Counted from the stretch's first letter, positions 26,882 to 35,719 are shown. The stretch: 64,000 nucleotides of DNA from AP-15 sp963716115 (GCA_963716115.1 CAVQSZ010000008.1:62001-126000); one strand, 5' to 3'. Program-made: numbers and translations. The notes: generated by a model from the sequence alone, not told the origin.

Positions 26882-28024
26882 TTAAAACCGAGCAGGCAGG
26901 TTTGTCGATGATGGCTCACGGCGCGGGTGCGCGAGCTTGGCGCCCGGCCATTGATCGGGGTGAGCGCGCTGGTATTGCGGCGGGTAGGCAACCTCAGCGC
27001 CGAGCGCATCGGCGGCGCGCCAAGTCCATCGCGGGTCATCGAGAAAGGCGCGGGCGAGCGCCACGCAGTCGGCGCGGCCTTCGGCGACGATCGCTTCCGC
27101 CTGATGCGGATCGACGATCATGCCGACCGCCTGGACCGCGATGCCGCTCGTCTTTTTGACCGCCGCGGCGAACGGCGCCTGATAGCCGGGGGCCACCTCG
27201 ACGCGCGCCTGCGGGCTGATGCCGCCCGACGACACGCAGACATAATCGAAACCGATCTCGCGCAGCTCGCGGGCGAATATGCCGGCCTCCTGCGGGGTTA
27301 CTCCGCCGGGGATCCAGTCGGAGCCGGTGATGCGCGTGCCAAGCGCCTTTTCGCGCGGCCACGCAGCGCGCACCGCCGCCGCGACTGCAAGCGGAAAGCG
27401 CATGCGGTTGTCGAGGCTGCCGCCGTAGCGGTCGCTGCGCCGGTTCGCGACCGGCGACAGAAAGCTGTGCAGCAGAAAACCGTGCGCGCCGAGCAGCTCG
27501 ACGAGGTCGAAGCCGAGAGCGTCGGCGCGTCTTGCGGCTTCGGCGTGAGCCTCGCAGATGCGGGCGAGCCCCGCCTCGTCGAGCGCCTGCGGGAGCGGGC
27601 CAGTGGTCATCGAACGGGATCGCCGACGGCGCCACCGTTCCCAGGCATCGGGACTATGGCCAAGGGGACCACCGCCTTGCCACGGCAGCTTTGCGGAGGC
27701 CTTGCGCCCGGCATGCGCCAGCTGGATGCCGAGCCGGATGTGGCTCCAGCGGCGGCACAGGGCGACGATGCGCGCCAGCGCCGCCCGGTTCGGCTCCGAA
27801 TAGAGGCCGAGACAGCCGTGGGTGATGCGCCCCTGCGGCTCAACGGCGGTCTGCTCGACGATCAGGAGGCCGGCGCCCGACAGCGACAGCGAGCCAAGAT
27901 GCTGCAGGTGCCAGCCGTTGGCCGATCCGTCTTCGGCGCTGTACTGACACATCGGCGACACGGCGATGCGGTTTGCGAGGTTGACGCCGCCGAGGGTGAT
28001 CGGCTCGAACAAACGGCTCGCCAT
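26882..28024 (-). CDS. NADH:flavin oxidoreductase, Old Yellow Enzyme family (YqjM-like)
   Basis: A 380-residue OYE-type ene-reductase. RLFEPITLGGVNLANRIAVSPMCQYSAEDG is the YqjM-like N terminus, with the active-site Cys in SPMCQY. GIQLAHAGRKAS carries the FMN/His pair, and ELLGAHGFLLHSFLSPVANRRSDRYGGSLDNR is the classical OYE block. A stretch of about 17 residues (27594-27643) reads as nonsense (WRRRRSRSMTTGP) between two compensating single-base errors. The alternative frame gives VAPSAIPFDDHW, which fits the family. ATG 28024 is preferred to ATG 28030 because GAGGG has proper spacing to it. The enzyme reduces activated C=C bonds with NAD(P)H. Confidence 0.88.
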   Translation of the reverse strand: MASRLFEPITLGGVNLANRIAVSPMCQYSAEDGSANGWHLQHLGSLSLSGAGLLIVEQTAVEPQGRITHGCLGLYSEPNRAALARIVALCRRWSHIRLGIQLAHAGRKASAKLPWQGGGPLGHSPDAWERWRRRRSRSMTTGPLPQALDEAGLARICEAHAEAARRADALGFDLVELLGAHGFLLHSFLSPVANRRSDRYGGSLDNRMRFPLAVAAAVRAAWPREKALGTRITGSDWIPGGVTPQEAGIFARELREIGFDYVCVSSGGISPQARVEVAPGYQAPFAAAVKKTSGIAVQAVGMIVDPHQAEAIVAEGRADCVALARAFLDDPRWTWRAADALGAEVAYPPQYQRAHPDQWPGAKLAHPRREPSSTNLPARF

Positions 28025-28093
28025 GGGCATCCCTCATCCTGTGCTCGCCGCGGCGGCGAAGGCGTCAATTTCCCGCATCCGAGGTGGGAGCTG

Positions 28094-28501
28094 TCAACGG
28101 CGGCGTGCGGCTCGCGCGCCCCGCATTGCCCAGGCGGCGCCGCCGAACGCGTCGAGCGCGATTCCGACGACAACCGGACCGACGAATGCCGCCACATAGC
28201 CGGTAAAGGCGAAGAGCGCGAGGCTCGCGCCCCGGCGACCCGGGTCGGCGGCGCCCACCGCACCGCTCGCCAGCGCGCTCGCGTCGGCAATGCTGGCAAT
28301 CTGCGCCGTGAACAGCAGCGGCAAGATCACCAGGCTCGACCCGCCGGCGAGCGTGGCGAGGGCGAGCAGCACCGATACCGAGACCATGCAGGTCGCGACG
28401 ACCGCCCGCGGCCCCCAGCGCAGCGCAAGCTCGGCGACGGCGATGGCGACCGGGAACCCGACGACGGCGCCGAAATTCGGCTTCGAATAGCACCCTCTCA
28501 T
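28094..28501 (-). pseudogene. C-terminal fragment of an MFS transporter
   Basis: 135 residues with four hydrophobic segments and the block ADPGRRGASLALFAFTGYVAAFVGPVVVGIALDAFGG. This corresponds to the last four helices of a 12-helix MFS permease. No N-terminal half exists. The apparent ATG (28501) overlaps the stop of the complete MFS gene upstream, which is probably coincidental, created where the fragment was joined. It is different in sequence from the C terminus of the neighbouring MFS protein, so it is a remnant of another gene rather than a duplication. Confidence 0.65.
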
Positions 28502-29754
28502 GCCCGATCGCTTCGGTGCGGGCCGAAGGGCTGAGACCGCAGCGGGAGGATTGCGATAAAGCCGAGCATCCCTGTCACGAGCGCGACCACAATGGCCCCT
28601 CGGCAGCCGCCGGTCAGCTCGACTGCGACGCCGGCAAGCGGCGGCCCGAGCAAGGCGGCGACACCCGTGGCCGTGAAGAACGCGCCAAGGGTGGTCCCGA
28701 GGTTCTCGACGCCGAAATATTCGATCAACACCGCGGGCGCCGCCGCGATGCGGCTGCCGTAATTGATCCCGAGAACCACCGCGAACAGCGCCAAAGCCGC
28801 GTAGGAGGAAGCGAAGAGCCAGATCGCATAGCTGATCGCCATCATCAGGACCGTTATCTTGAACAGCCGCACAACGCCGAGGCGGTCGCCGATCGGTCCA
28901 AGAACGAGACGCCCGACGATGCTTGTTCCGCCGATCAGGGAGACAAGAGAGGCGGCAGCGATCTCACCGGCGCCGCGGTCACGGGCGAAAGCGGGCAGAA
29001 ACACGAACGGGACAAACAAGGCCGTCGTCGCCAGCACCCAGGACAGATAAAGCAGGACGAATTCGCGTGAGCGAAAGAGCTTCCTTGGCGCTCGCACGGC
29101 CCGGGTGGCAACGCAAACCATCGGCGGCGGCCGGGTCGCGATCGCACACCCCAGCAGGATGGCGGCGGCGGCGACGCCAAAAATTACGTCCGTCGTTCGC
29201 CAGCCGAGGTGGCGGATCAGCGCCGCGGCGACCGGCGGCACGGCCATCGTGCCGGCGCCGGTTCCGGCGGCGGCGACGCCGAGCGCCAGGTTGCGATGCT
29301 TCTGAAACCAGCCGCCGACCGGCGCCAAGGTCGGCACATAGCAGCAGGCGCCGCCGATGCCGACACCGAGGCCATAGGTCAGATAGCCGACCCAGATTTG
29401 GTGGGCGAAAGCCGTCAGGGCGAGACCGAGCCCGAAGACCACTGCGCCGGCTGTGACGATGGTGCGTGGACCGAATCGATCGGCGGCGCGGCCGGCAAAT
29501 GCGCCGAGCCCATAATAGACGGCGGCGGTGATGGAGAAGAACGCTGCAACCGCAGCCGGATCGGCGCCAAATTCTGCCGCAACCGGCTCCAAAAAAACGC
29601 CAAAACTATAGACGACGCCGAAAACGACAAAGCTCGCAAAGAACGCCGCGGCCACTGCCAGCCAGCCGCGGCCGGCGTCGGCGTCCGGCGCCGGCCCCCG
29701 CTCGACCCGGCCGCCCCCTGCCGCGCGGCGCCACGCTTTCACGGTCGGCGCCAT
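28498..29754 (-). CDS. MFS transporter (OFA / monocarboxylate-like)
   Basis: A 418-residue twelve-helix permease. The first helix WLAVAAAFFASFVVFGVVYSFGVFLEPVAAEF and the loop motif GRAADRFGPR (the MFS motif A region) are clear. The pattern FGVFLEP...GVGIGGACCYVPTLAPVGGWFQKHRNLALGVAAAGTGAG is characteristic of monocarboxylate and oxalate-formate type carriers. It is located in the inner membrane. It probably moves small organic acids, which fits the many catabolic enzymes around it. It is followed on the same strand by an MFS fragment. Start ATG 29754 precedes about 28 Ala/Gly/Arg-rich residues; a later start is possible. Confidence 0.88.
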   Translation of the reverse strand: MAPTVKAWRRAAGGGRVERGPAPDADAGRGWLAVAAAFFASFVVFGVVYSFGVFLEPVAAEFGADPAAVAAFFSITAAVYYGLGAFAGRAADRFGPRTIVTAGAVVFGLGLALTAFAHQIWVGYLTYGLGVGIGGACCYVPTLAPVGGWFQKHRNLALGVAAAGTGAGTMAVPPVAAALIRHLGWRTTDVIFGVAAAAILLGCAIATRPPPMVCVATRAVRAPRKLFRSREFVLLYLSWVLATTALFVPFVFLPAFARDRGAGEIAAASLVSLIGGTSIVGRLVLGPIGDRLGVVRLFKITVLMMAISYAIWLFASSYAALALFAVVLGINYGSRIAAAPAVLIEYFGVENLGTTLGAFFTATGVAALLGPPLAGVAVELTGGCRGAIVVALVTGMLGFIAILPLRSQPFGPHRSDRA

Positions 29755-30041
29755 ATCGGACTCCGCGTTTGTTCAGCGACCGGCCGCTCTCTAGTGGATG
29801 CCGCTCGCTCCGGCTTCCCGTTTCTTGCTGTCGAATCCGCGGGGCGGGCTCAGGCGGTTGCCTCGGCCGCGGCCTTCTCCGGGCTCGGCGCGGCAACCTG
29901 TCGCGCACCGGTTTGGCGCTACAGCCATGGGGGCCGGCATCGACTTGCTGCGGGTCATCGAGGCCGGTCCGACTTGGTCAGGCGCGCCCGGCGCAGCAGG
30001 GCCGGCTGACGCCGAAGCTGTGTCCGCGGTCGAGACCTGTT

Positions 30042-30125
30042 GTAGGGTGGGTTGAGCCCGCAGCGAAACCCACCGAACCCGCCGCCGCAAACCGATGGGT
30101 TTCACTTTCGTTCAACCCATCCTAC
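30042..30125. repeat. Palindromic intergenic repeat, copy 2
   Basis: GTAGGGTGGGTTGAG (30042-30056) pairs with TTCAACCCATCCTAC (30111-30125), and an inner GCGAAACCCACCG pairs with CGATGGGTTTC. It is the same family as copy 1 (269-345) but diverged, with mismatched outer arms. It lies in the 400-base non-coding stretch 29755-30153. Apart from this repeat I see no gene or clear signal there. Confidence 0.8.
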
Positions 30126-30153
30126 GGTTGCCGGGAACCTCTGGAAACCCGTA

Positions 30154-30330
30154 TTACAAGATCAGGTTCAACAGGTGGCGGCCGAGCACCAGCCCGGCGG
30201 CGAGCGAGATGATCATCAGCGGGATGTAGTTGAGCTTCCCGGGCCGGTAGGGCCGGCGGTCGAGAACCACCAGCCCGACAAGCGCGAGCACGCAGACGGC
30301 GAGAGCCGCGCCCGTCGCGACCAACCCCAT
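30154..30330 (-). CDS. Small two-helix membrane protein
   Basis: A 58-residue protein with two hydrophobic helices (about 4-23 and 36-56) separated by DRRPYRPGKLNYIP, which would be cytoplasmic by the positive-inside rule. ATG 30330 is five bases after the stop of ligD, so it is translated from the same message. The RPYRPGKLNYIPLM loop is a recurring sequence in short alphaproteobacterial membrane proteins of unknown role. No function can be assigned. Confidence 0.7.
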   Translation of the reverse strand: MGLVATGAALAVCVLALVGLVVLDRRPYRPGKLNYIPLMIISLAAGLVLGRHLLNLIL

Positions 30331-30335
30331 CGCTC

Positions 30336-32864
30336 TTACAAGCCGAGCTTGCGCCGCGCCGCGGCGCCGATCGACTGCCTGACCTCGCCGATCCGCAGCC
30401 ATGGGTCGGATTTGAGCGCCGCAAGACGCCGCGGCACGGTGGCGACCGTGAATTCCTCCGGGCGAACCGCCTTCTCCGCCTCCTCCCAGAAGAGCGGCGT
30501 CGATACCGCCGCGCCCGGCCGGGCGCGCGCCGAATAGGCGGCGACCGCGGTCGCGCCGCGCGAATTGCGCAGATAGTCGATATAGATGCGCCCTTCGCGG
30601 GCGCGCTTCGATTGCACCGCGGTGTAGCGCTCCGGATAGCGGGAAGCCTGCTGCATCGCCACCGCCCGGGTGAAGGCCTTGACCTCGGCCCAGCCGAGCC
30701 TCGGGGTCAATGGCGCTACGACGTGCAGCCCCTTGCCGCCGGTGGTCTTGACAAAGCTTTCGAGCCCGAGCCCGGCCAGGAGATCGCGCATTTCGAGCGC
30801 CGCCTCGGCGACCCGAGGCCATGGCAATTCGGTGTCCGGGTCGAGGTCGAAGGTGATGCGGTCCGGCGCCTCCACCTTGTCCAAGGTCGAGCCCCAGGGA
30901 TGGAATTCCAGCACGCTCAGCTGCACCAGCGACAACAGGCCCGGCAGATCCTCGATCGCAAGACAGGTTTCGCGCCCCGACTTCTTGGCGATCTCGACCT
31001 GCTTGACCGCCTCGGGCAGGCCCGAGCCGATATGCTTTTGAAAAAAGCACGGGCTCTCCAGACCATCGGGGCAGCGCAAGAGGCTCAACGGCCGATGCGC
31101 GAGGTGCGGCAGCACCCAATCGGCGATCGCCGTGTAGTAATGCACGAGATCGAGCTTGGTGACGCCGTTGTCGGGGTAGAGCACGCGGTCGGGGTTGGTC
31201 AGCCGCACCCCCTCGACCGTCACGCTGCCGTCGCGGGCGCGCTCTTCGACGCCCGGGGCGGCGCGCGGCTTCTCGGGCATGGTGTCGCGCACGACCTCCT
31301 CCGGGCTCTTGTCCTCGCGCAATCCCAGGAACGACGACTGGCGCAGGATGTTGTCGGCGGTCCAGCCGGCAAAGCGGATTTCGGCGACAAGCGCCGGCGC
31401 CGTCCAATGCACGCCTTTCCAGGAAATCCCCTTCGGCAGCAGGGCGGGCGGGTCCGGGTGTTCGAGCGGGCCGAGCCGCGAGCGCAGGTCGGCCAGCTGC
31501 GCGTCGTCGAAGCCGGTTCCGACCCGGCCGGCGTAATGCAGCGCGCCCTCGGGGTCGTAATAGCCGAGGAGCAGGCTGCCGAGCCCCTCGCGCCTTCCGG
31601 CCGGGTCGGTAAAGCCGATCACCACGAGCTCCTCGCGGTTGACGCATTTGACCTTGACCCAGCTGCTGTTGCGGCCCGGGCGGTAGGGCCGGTCGCGACG
31701 CTTGGAGACGATCCCTTCGAGGCCGAAGCGGCAGGCGTGCCGGAAAAAGTCGGGGCCGCGGCCGATTTCGTGCCCGCTGTAGCGGAGCATGCCCTCGGCG
31801 TTGGCCGGGACGATCAGCGCCAGCGCGGCCTTGCGGTCTTCGAGCGCCGCGCCGCCGAGGTCCCAGCCGTCGAGGTGGAGCAGGTCGAAGGCGTAGAAGA
31901 ACAAGCTCTCGGTGCGGCCCTTGGCGATCTTGTCCTGCAGCGCGTCGAAGCTGCTTCGGCCGTCCGGCTCGAGCGCGACGATCTCGCCGTCGATCACCGC
32001 CGAGGCGGCCGGCAGCGCGGCGAGGCGGTCGGCCAATGCCGGAAACTTCGCGGTCCAGTCGAGGCCCTTGCGGGTGAAGAGCCGCACCGCCCCGCGGTCG
32101 ATGCGGGCGAGCAGGCGATAGCCGTCGTATTTGATCTCGTGCAGCCACTCCGGCCCGTCGGGCGCCTGGTCCGCCTGGGCCGCCAATTGCGCTTTGGGCG
32201 GCTCGGGGATCGGGCCCTGTCGCGCCCCGGCGATGCGCTCGGGATGCACGCCCGTATCGGACTTAGGCTCCCACACGCGGTCGCGGTCGGCGGCGATCTC
32301 GGCGATCGAGCGGCGCGAGGCGACACTCAGCGGATTGTCCTCGACCACGGCCGGCCCGCTCTGCGGCCGCGCCTCATCGTCGCGCTCCTTGATCAGGAGC
32401 CAGTTCTCGTGGCGCTCCTGCGCCGCCTTGCCGCCCATGCGGACCAGCGCCCAGTTGCCGTGCAGCTTTTCGCCGTCGAGCGCGAATTTGAGCGTGCCCT
32501 TCGCATAGGCCTGCGCCGGGTCGGGATCGGCCGGGCGCCAGCTGCCGCGGTCCCACAGCATCACCGCGCCGCCGCCGTACTGCCCCTTCGGGATGATCCC
32601 CTCGAAGCCGCCATATTCGAGCGGGTGGTCCTCGACATGGACCGCGAGGCGCTTTTCGCCGGGATCGAGGCTCGGCCCCTTGGGCAACGCCCAGCTCTTC
32701 AGCACGCCGTCGAGCTCGAGCCGGAAATCGTAGTGCAGCCGGCGCGCCGCGTGCTTTTGCACGACAAACGACAGCGCCCCGGCAGCGCCGACGCCGGACG
32801 CCGCGCCTTCGGGCTCCGGCGTCTTGCGGAAGTCGCGTTTTCGCTTGTACTCGGTCAGCGCCAT
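30336..32864 (-). CDS. ligD: Multidomain DNA ligase D (non-homologous end joining)
   Basis: An 842-residue three-domain LigD. Residues 1-170 form the 3'-phosphoesterase module (HYDFRLELDG, VEDHPLEYGGFEG, GGGAVMLWDRG). About 225-530 form the ATP-dependent ligase, with catalytic Lys245 in EIKYDGYR, and DGEIVAL, EGIVSKRRD, WVKVKC. About 540-842 form the primase-like polymerase with FDLDPD (metal Asp pair) and TTGGKGLHVVAPL. This order (PE-Lig-Pol) is typical of alphaproteobacteria. The enzyme joins broken ends with Ku, but no ku gene is in the window. ATG 32864 precedes the conserved N terminus. It is divergent from the aminotransferase gene with 66 bases between, and co-transcribed with the small membrane protein. 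Confidence 0.95.
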   Translation of the reverse strand: MALTEYKRKRDFRKTPEPEGAASGVGAAGALSFVVQKHAARRLHYDFRLELDGVLKSWALPKGPSLDPGEKRLAVHVEDHPLEYGGFEGIIPKGQYGGGAVMLWDRGSWRPADPDPAQAYAKGTLKFALDGEKLHGNWALVRMGGKAAQERHENWLLIKERDDEARPQSGPAVVEDNPLSVASRRSIAEIAADRDRVWEPKSDTGVHPERIAGARQGPIPEPPKAQLAAQADQAPDGPEWLHEIKYDGYRLLARIDRGAVRLFTRKGLDWTAKFPALADRLAALPAASAVIDGEIVALEPDGRSSFDALQDKIAKGRTESLFFYAFDLLHLDGWDLGGAALEDRKAALALIVPANAEGMLRYSGHEIGRGPDFFRHACRFGLEGIVSKRRDRPYRPGRNSSWVKVKCVNREELVVIGFTDPAGRREGLGSLLLGYYDPEGALHYAGRVGTGFDDAQLADLRSRLGPLEHPDPPALLPKGISWKGVHWTAPALVAEIRFAGWTADNILRQSSFLGLREDKSPEEVVRDTMPEKPRAAPGVEERARDGSVTVEGVRLTNPDRVLYPDNGVTKLDLVHYYTAIADWVLPHLAHRPLSLLRCPDGLESPCFFQKHIGSGLPEAVKQVEIAKKSGRETCLAIEDLPGLLSLVQLSVLEFHPWGSTLDKVEAPDRITFDLDPDTELPWPRVAEAALEMRDLLAGLGLESFVKTTGGKGLHVVAPLTPRLGWAEVKAFTRAVAMQQASRYPERYTAVQSKRAREGRIYIDYLRNSRGATAVAAYSARARPGAAVSTPLFWEEAEKAVRPEEFTVATVPRRLAALKSDPWLRIGEVRQSIGAAARRKLGL

Positions 32865-32930
32865 CGCCAAAGCCCTCGCCAAGCCCGGCATCCGCGGCTA
32901 AAAGGCGGCGTCCATCACAGCCGAGCCGCC

Positions 32931-34158
32931 ATGCCCGAGGATTTCTACCGCATCAAGCGCCTGCCGCCCTATGTCTTCAGCGAGGTCAACGCGCTGAAAG
33001 CCAAGGCGCGAGCCGCCGGGCGCGATGTGATCGATCTCGGCATGGGCAACCCCGACGGCCCGACCCCGCCGCACATCGTCGCCAAGCTGGTCGAGGCGGC
33101 GCAGAACCCCAGGGCGCACGGCTATTCGGTGTCGCGCGGCATCGCCGGGCTGCGCCGCGCCTGCGCCGCCTATTACGACCGCCGCTTCGGGGTCGGGCTC
33201 GATCCCGAGCGCGAGGTCATCGTCACTCTGGGCTCGAAGGAGGGGCTCGCCAATCTGGCGCAGGCGATCACCGCGCCGGGCGACATCGTGCTCGCGCCGA
33301 GCCCGTGCTATCCGATCCATTCCTTCGGCTTCATCATGGCCGGCGCCTCGGTGCGCCACGTGCCGGTCGGCCCCGAATTCGATTTTCTCGCCGAGCTGAA
33401 AAAGGCGGTGCGGCACAGCGTCCCGCCGCCCGCTGGCGATCGTGCTCAACTTTCCGGCCAACCCGACGGCGCAGACGGTCGATCTCGACTTTTACGGCGA
33501 GATCGTCGAATTCTGCCGGCATCACAATATAATCGTGCTCTCCGACCTCGCCTATGCGGAGATCTATTTCGACGGCAAGGCGCCGCCTTCGATCCTCGAA
33601 GTGCCGGGCGCGCGCGACATCGCGGTCGAGTTCACCTCGCTCAGCAAGACCTATTCGATGGCCGGCTGGCGGATCGGCTTTGCGGTCGGCAACGCGCGGC
33701 TGATCGGCGCGCTGACCCGGGTCAAATCCTATCTCGACTACGGCGCCTTCACCCCGATCCAGGTGGCCGCGACGGCGGCCTTGAACGGTCCGCAGGACTG
33801 CATCGACGAGATTCGCGCCCGCTACCAGGCGCGCCGCGACGTGATGCTCGACGGGCTGCGCCAGGCCGGCTGGGAGGTGCCGCCGCCCGGCGCGACGATG
33901 TTCGCCTGGGCGCCGGTCCCGCCCGAGTTCCAGGCGATCGGCAGCCTCGCCTTCTCGAAGCTGCTGCTCGAGCGCGCCAATGTCGCGGTGTCGCCGGGGG
34001 TCGGCTTCGGCGAATACGGCGAAGGGTTTGTCCGCATCGCGCTGGTCGAGAACCGCCAGCGCCTGCGCCAGGCGGCGCGCAACATCAAATCCTTCCTCTC
34101 CGGCCGCAACGATTCGGCCGAGCTGCGGCGCGGCGAACGGTGGCGACGGCCGAGATAG
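32931..34158 (+). CDS. Class I/II aminotransferase (AlaC-like), one frameshift
   Basis: A PLP enzyme of 408 residues after correction. MPEDFYRIKRLPPYVFSEVNALKAKARAAGRDVIDLGMGNPDGPTP-type opening is characteristic of AlaC/LL-DAP-aminotransferase-like proteins. PLP-site features are NFPANPT, VLSDLAYAEIYFDG and SLSKTYSMAGWRIGF with the Schiff-base Lys. One extra C at about 33427 breaks SVPRPLAIVLN. ATG 32931 is used. In many alphaproteobacteria the next gene is homoserine dehydrogenase. Here it is replaced by two minus-strand vapBC loci, so the region downstream has been rearranged. Probable alanine-forming transaminase. Confidence 0.88.
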
Positions 34159-34180
34159 GGGACGAACCATCACAGCTTGG

Positions 34181-34860
34181 CTAGACGGTCGGCTTGATTG
34201 GCTGATCGCCGACCAACGCGACGCCGAGCTCAGCGCGGCAGCGTGCAGCGCGTCGTCGAGCGAGGCGAGCGGCAGGGAGCGCGCGGCGCCAGATCGAGAT
34301 AGGCGGCATCATACAGCGTGGACGATAGCGTCCGCGAATGGGCGATCGCTGTCCACGCGAGCCTGTCGGTGTCGGTGTCGGTCTTGATGTCGAGGCGGGC
34401 GAGGTCAGCCAGCGCCGTGTCTCTGAACATCGTTGTGATACGACCGCGTCGGACCGCGAGACACGGGCTGTTTGCCACTCGAGCCGCGAAAGCGACGGAA
34501 AGCAGCCCCCCGACGCCGTGACCAGCGCGAAGGCCTTCGAGGCAATCGGGTTTGTCTCATCGAGATACACGAGCCGAGCGTAATCGAGCTGTCGAGAACG
34601 AGACTCACCGGCGGCCTTCGTCGCGATAGGCTTAGACCTCTTCGAACGTGATGTTGAGCTTCGCTTTCGGCACGCTCGCGGATGCGACGGATGGCAGCGC
34701 GCGCCTCCTCGGGGTTGGTGTGAGCCGCCGGCGGGACGAGCCGGGCGACCGGTTTGCCGCGACGGGTGATGACTATCTCTTCGCCTTGCTCGACGAGATC
34801 CAACAGAGAGCTGAGCGTGTTCTTCGCCTCGAAGGCGCAGACCTGCGTATGCCGACATCT
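34181..34860 (-). pseudogene. Decayed vapBC toxin-antitoxin locus
   Basis: Pieces of both genes are recognisable in three frames. The antitoxin part has LVEQGEEIVITRRGKPVARLVP and EEARAAIRRIRERA, followed by KLNITFEEV interrupted by an in-frame TAA where a Lys is expected. The toxin part starts VSLVLDSSITL, continues in another frame as VYLDETNPIASKAFALVTASGG, and then as LAVRRGRITTMFRDTALADLARLDIKTDTDTD...LYDAAYLDLA. Several frameshifts plus a nonsense codon cannot be explained by one sequencing error, so this is a true pseudogene. It is paralogous to the locus at 34939-35598, which lies immediately beside it in the same orientation. Confidence 0.8.
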
Positions 34861-34938
34861 TCAGACTAGCTGGCAGTTAGCTTACAGCTTGCCGGTGGTT
34901 CAGATAAGGTTGCTGCATTGATCAGCGGCGCAGTGAGC

Positions 34939-35353
34939 CTAGACGCCGACCATCTCCAGCCCGAGCGACCGCGCGGCGGCCTGCATTGGCTCGTCGAACG
35001 AGGCGAGCGGCAGAGAACGACGCTGCGCCAACTCCACGTAAGCGGCGTCGTAGAGCGTCAACCCGAACCGGTCCGCCAAGCGCAGCGTCGCGCCCCATGC
35101 GGAATGCCAAGTTTCGGCATCCATCTTGATATCGTGCAACGCCAACGCAGCCAGGGCATCATCGCGATAGTCGCGGGTGATGCGACCGCGGCGAATGCCG
35201 ACGTTCAGACCGTTGGCGACTTCGAGCCGCCACATCGCCGGCACCCAGGCGCCATCTGAGCTACACGCGGTCGAGGATCTGCTGAGCTGCCTCGCTGATC
35301 TCGTCCTGATAAACCCAAGCCAAGGCGGCCGAGGCATCGAGCACCAGGCTCAC
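34939..35353 (-). CDS. vapC: VapC PIN-domain toxin, one frameshift
   Basis: A toxin of 137 residues after correction. GTG 35353 overlaps the vapB stop as GTGA. VSLVLDASAALAWVYQDE carries the first PIN Asp. One extra T at about 35262 creates a TAG in RVSSDGAWVPAMWRLEVAN (the second acidic residue is the Glu in LEVAN). LTLYDAAYVELAQRRSLPLASFDEPM supplies the third and fourth acidic residues. All four catalytic positions are intact after correction, so the gene may be functional if the indel is a consensus error. It is paired with the vapB directly upstream. Confidence 0.78.
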
Positions 35354-35598
35354 CGCCGTCCCTCATCGCGATAGGCCTTGATCTCTTCCATCGTCAGGTT
35401 GAGCTTCAGCGCCTTGGCGCGAGCCCGCAGCCGCAACATTGCAGCTCTTGCCTCCTCGCGGTTGATCGCCGGCTGCGATGGAACGAGGCGAGCGACCGGC
35501 TTGCCATGGCGGGTTATCATCACCTCTTCGCCGCGTTCCACGAGATCGAGCAACGCGCTTAGAGTGTTTTTCGCTTCGAAAGCGCCGACCTCCTTCAC
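35350..35598 (-). CDS. vapB: VapB/Phd-family antitoxin
   Basis: An 82-residue antitoxin with GTG start at 35598 and GGAGGGG upstream. VGAFEAKNTLSALLDLVERGEEVMITRHGKPVARLVPS is the Phd/YefM fold, and the C-terminal LNLTMEEIKAYRDEGRR is the toxin-binding arm typical of alphaproteobacterial VapB partners. Its stop overlaps the toxin start. The promoter region contains a perfect 10-base tandem repeat (35618-35637) likely to be bound by this protein. The neighbouring pseudogene carries a close relative of the same antitoxin. Confidence 0.88.
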   Translation of the reverse strand: MKEVGAFEAKNTLSALLDLVERGEEVMITRHGKPVARLVPSQPAINREEARAAMLRLRARAKALKLNLTMEEIKAYRDEGRR

Positions 35599-35617
35599 GA
35601 ACCCCTCCGGCCATAAA

Positions 35618-35637
35618 TAATCTAGCTTAATCTAGCT
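35618..35637. promoter_or_regulatory. Tandem TAATCTAGCT repeat, probable vapB operator
   Basis: Two perfect head-to-tail copies of TAATCTAGCT lie 20 bases upstream of the vapB start. The stretch is strikingly AT-rich for this genome and sits where the vapBC promoter must be. Antitoxins of this family autorepress from such repeats. Inference from position only. Confidence 0.5.
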
Positions 35638-35666
35638 GATCATGCCGTCCCTATCAATGGGGTGCA

Positions 35667-35695
35667 TTGACTTCGGCGGCCCCCCTCCCTATGTT
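35667..35695 (+). promoter_or_regulatory. Sigma-70-type promoter for rpmJ
   Basis: TTGACT (35667-35672) and TATGTT (35690-35695) are separated by exactly 17 bases and lie 25 bases upstream of the rpmJ ATG. This is one of the best housekeeping-promoter matches in the window. It would yield a short leader and probably also serves glcD. Confidence 0.55.
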
Positions 35696-35719
35696 CGGGC
35701 GCTCCCGAGGAACCGGAAC

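Noticed and set aside
28498..28501. Translational coupling between the MFS gene and the MFS fragment as a two-component carrier
   Set aside because: The fragment corresponds to the last helices of another 12-helix carrier, so the overlap is more likely accidental.
30612..34184. 1,190-codon plus-strand open frame over ligD and the aminotransferase
   Set aside because: Mostly antisense to ligD; only its last part is the genuine N-terminal piece of the aminotransferase before the frameshift.
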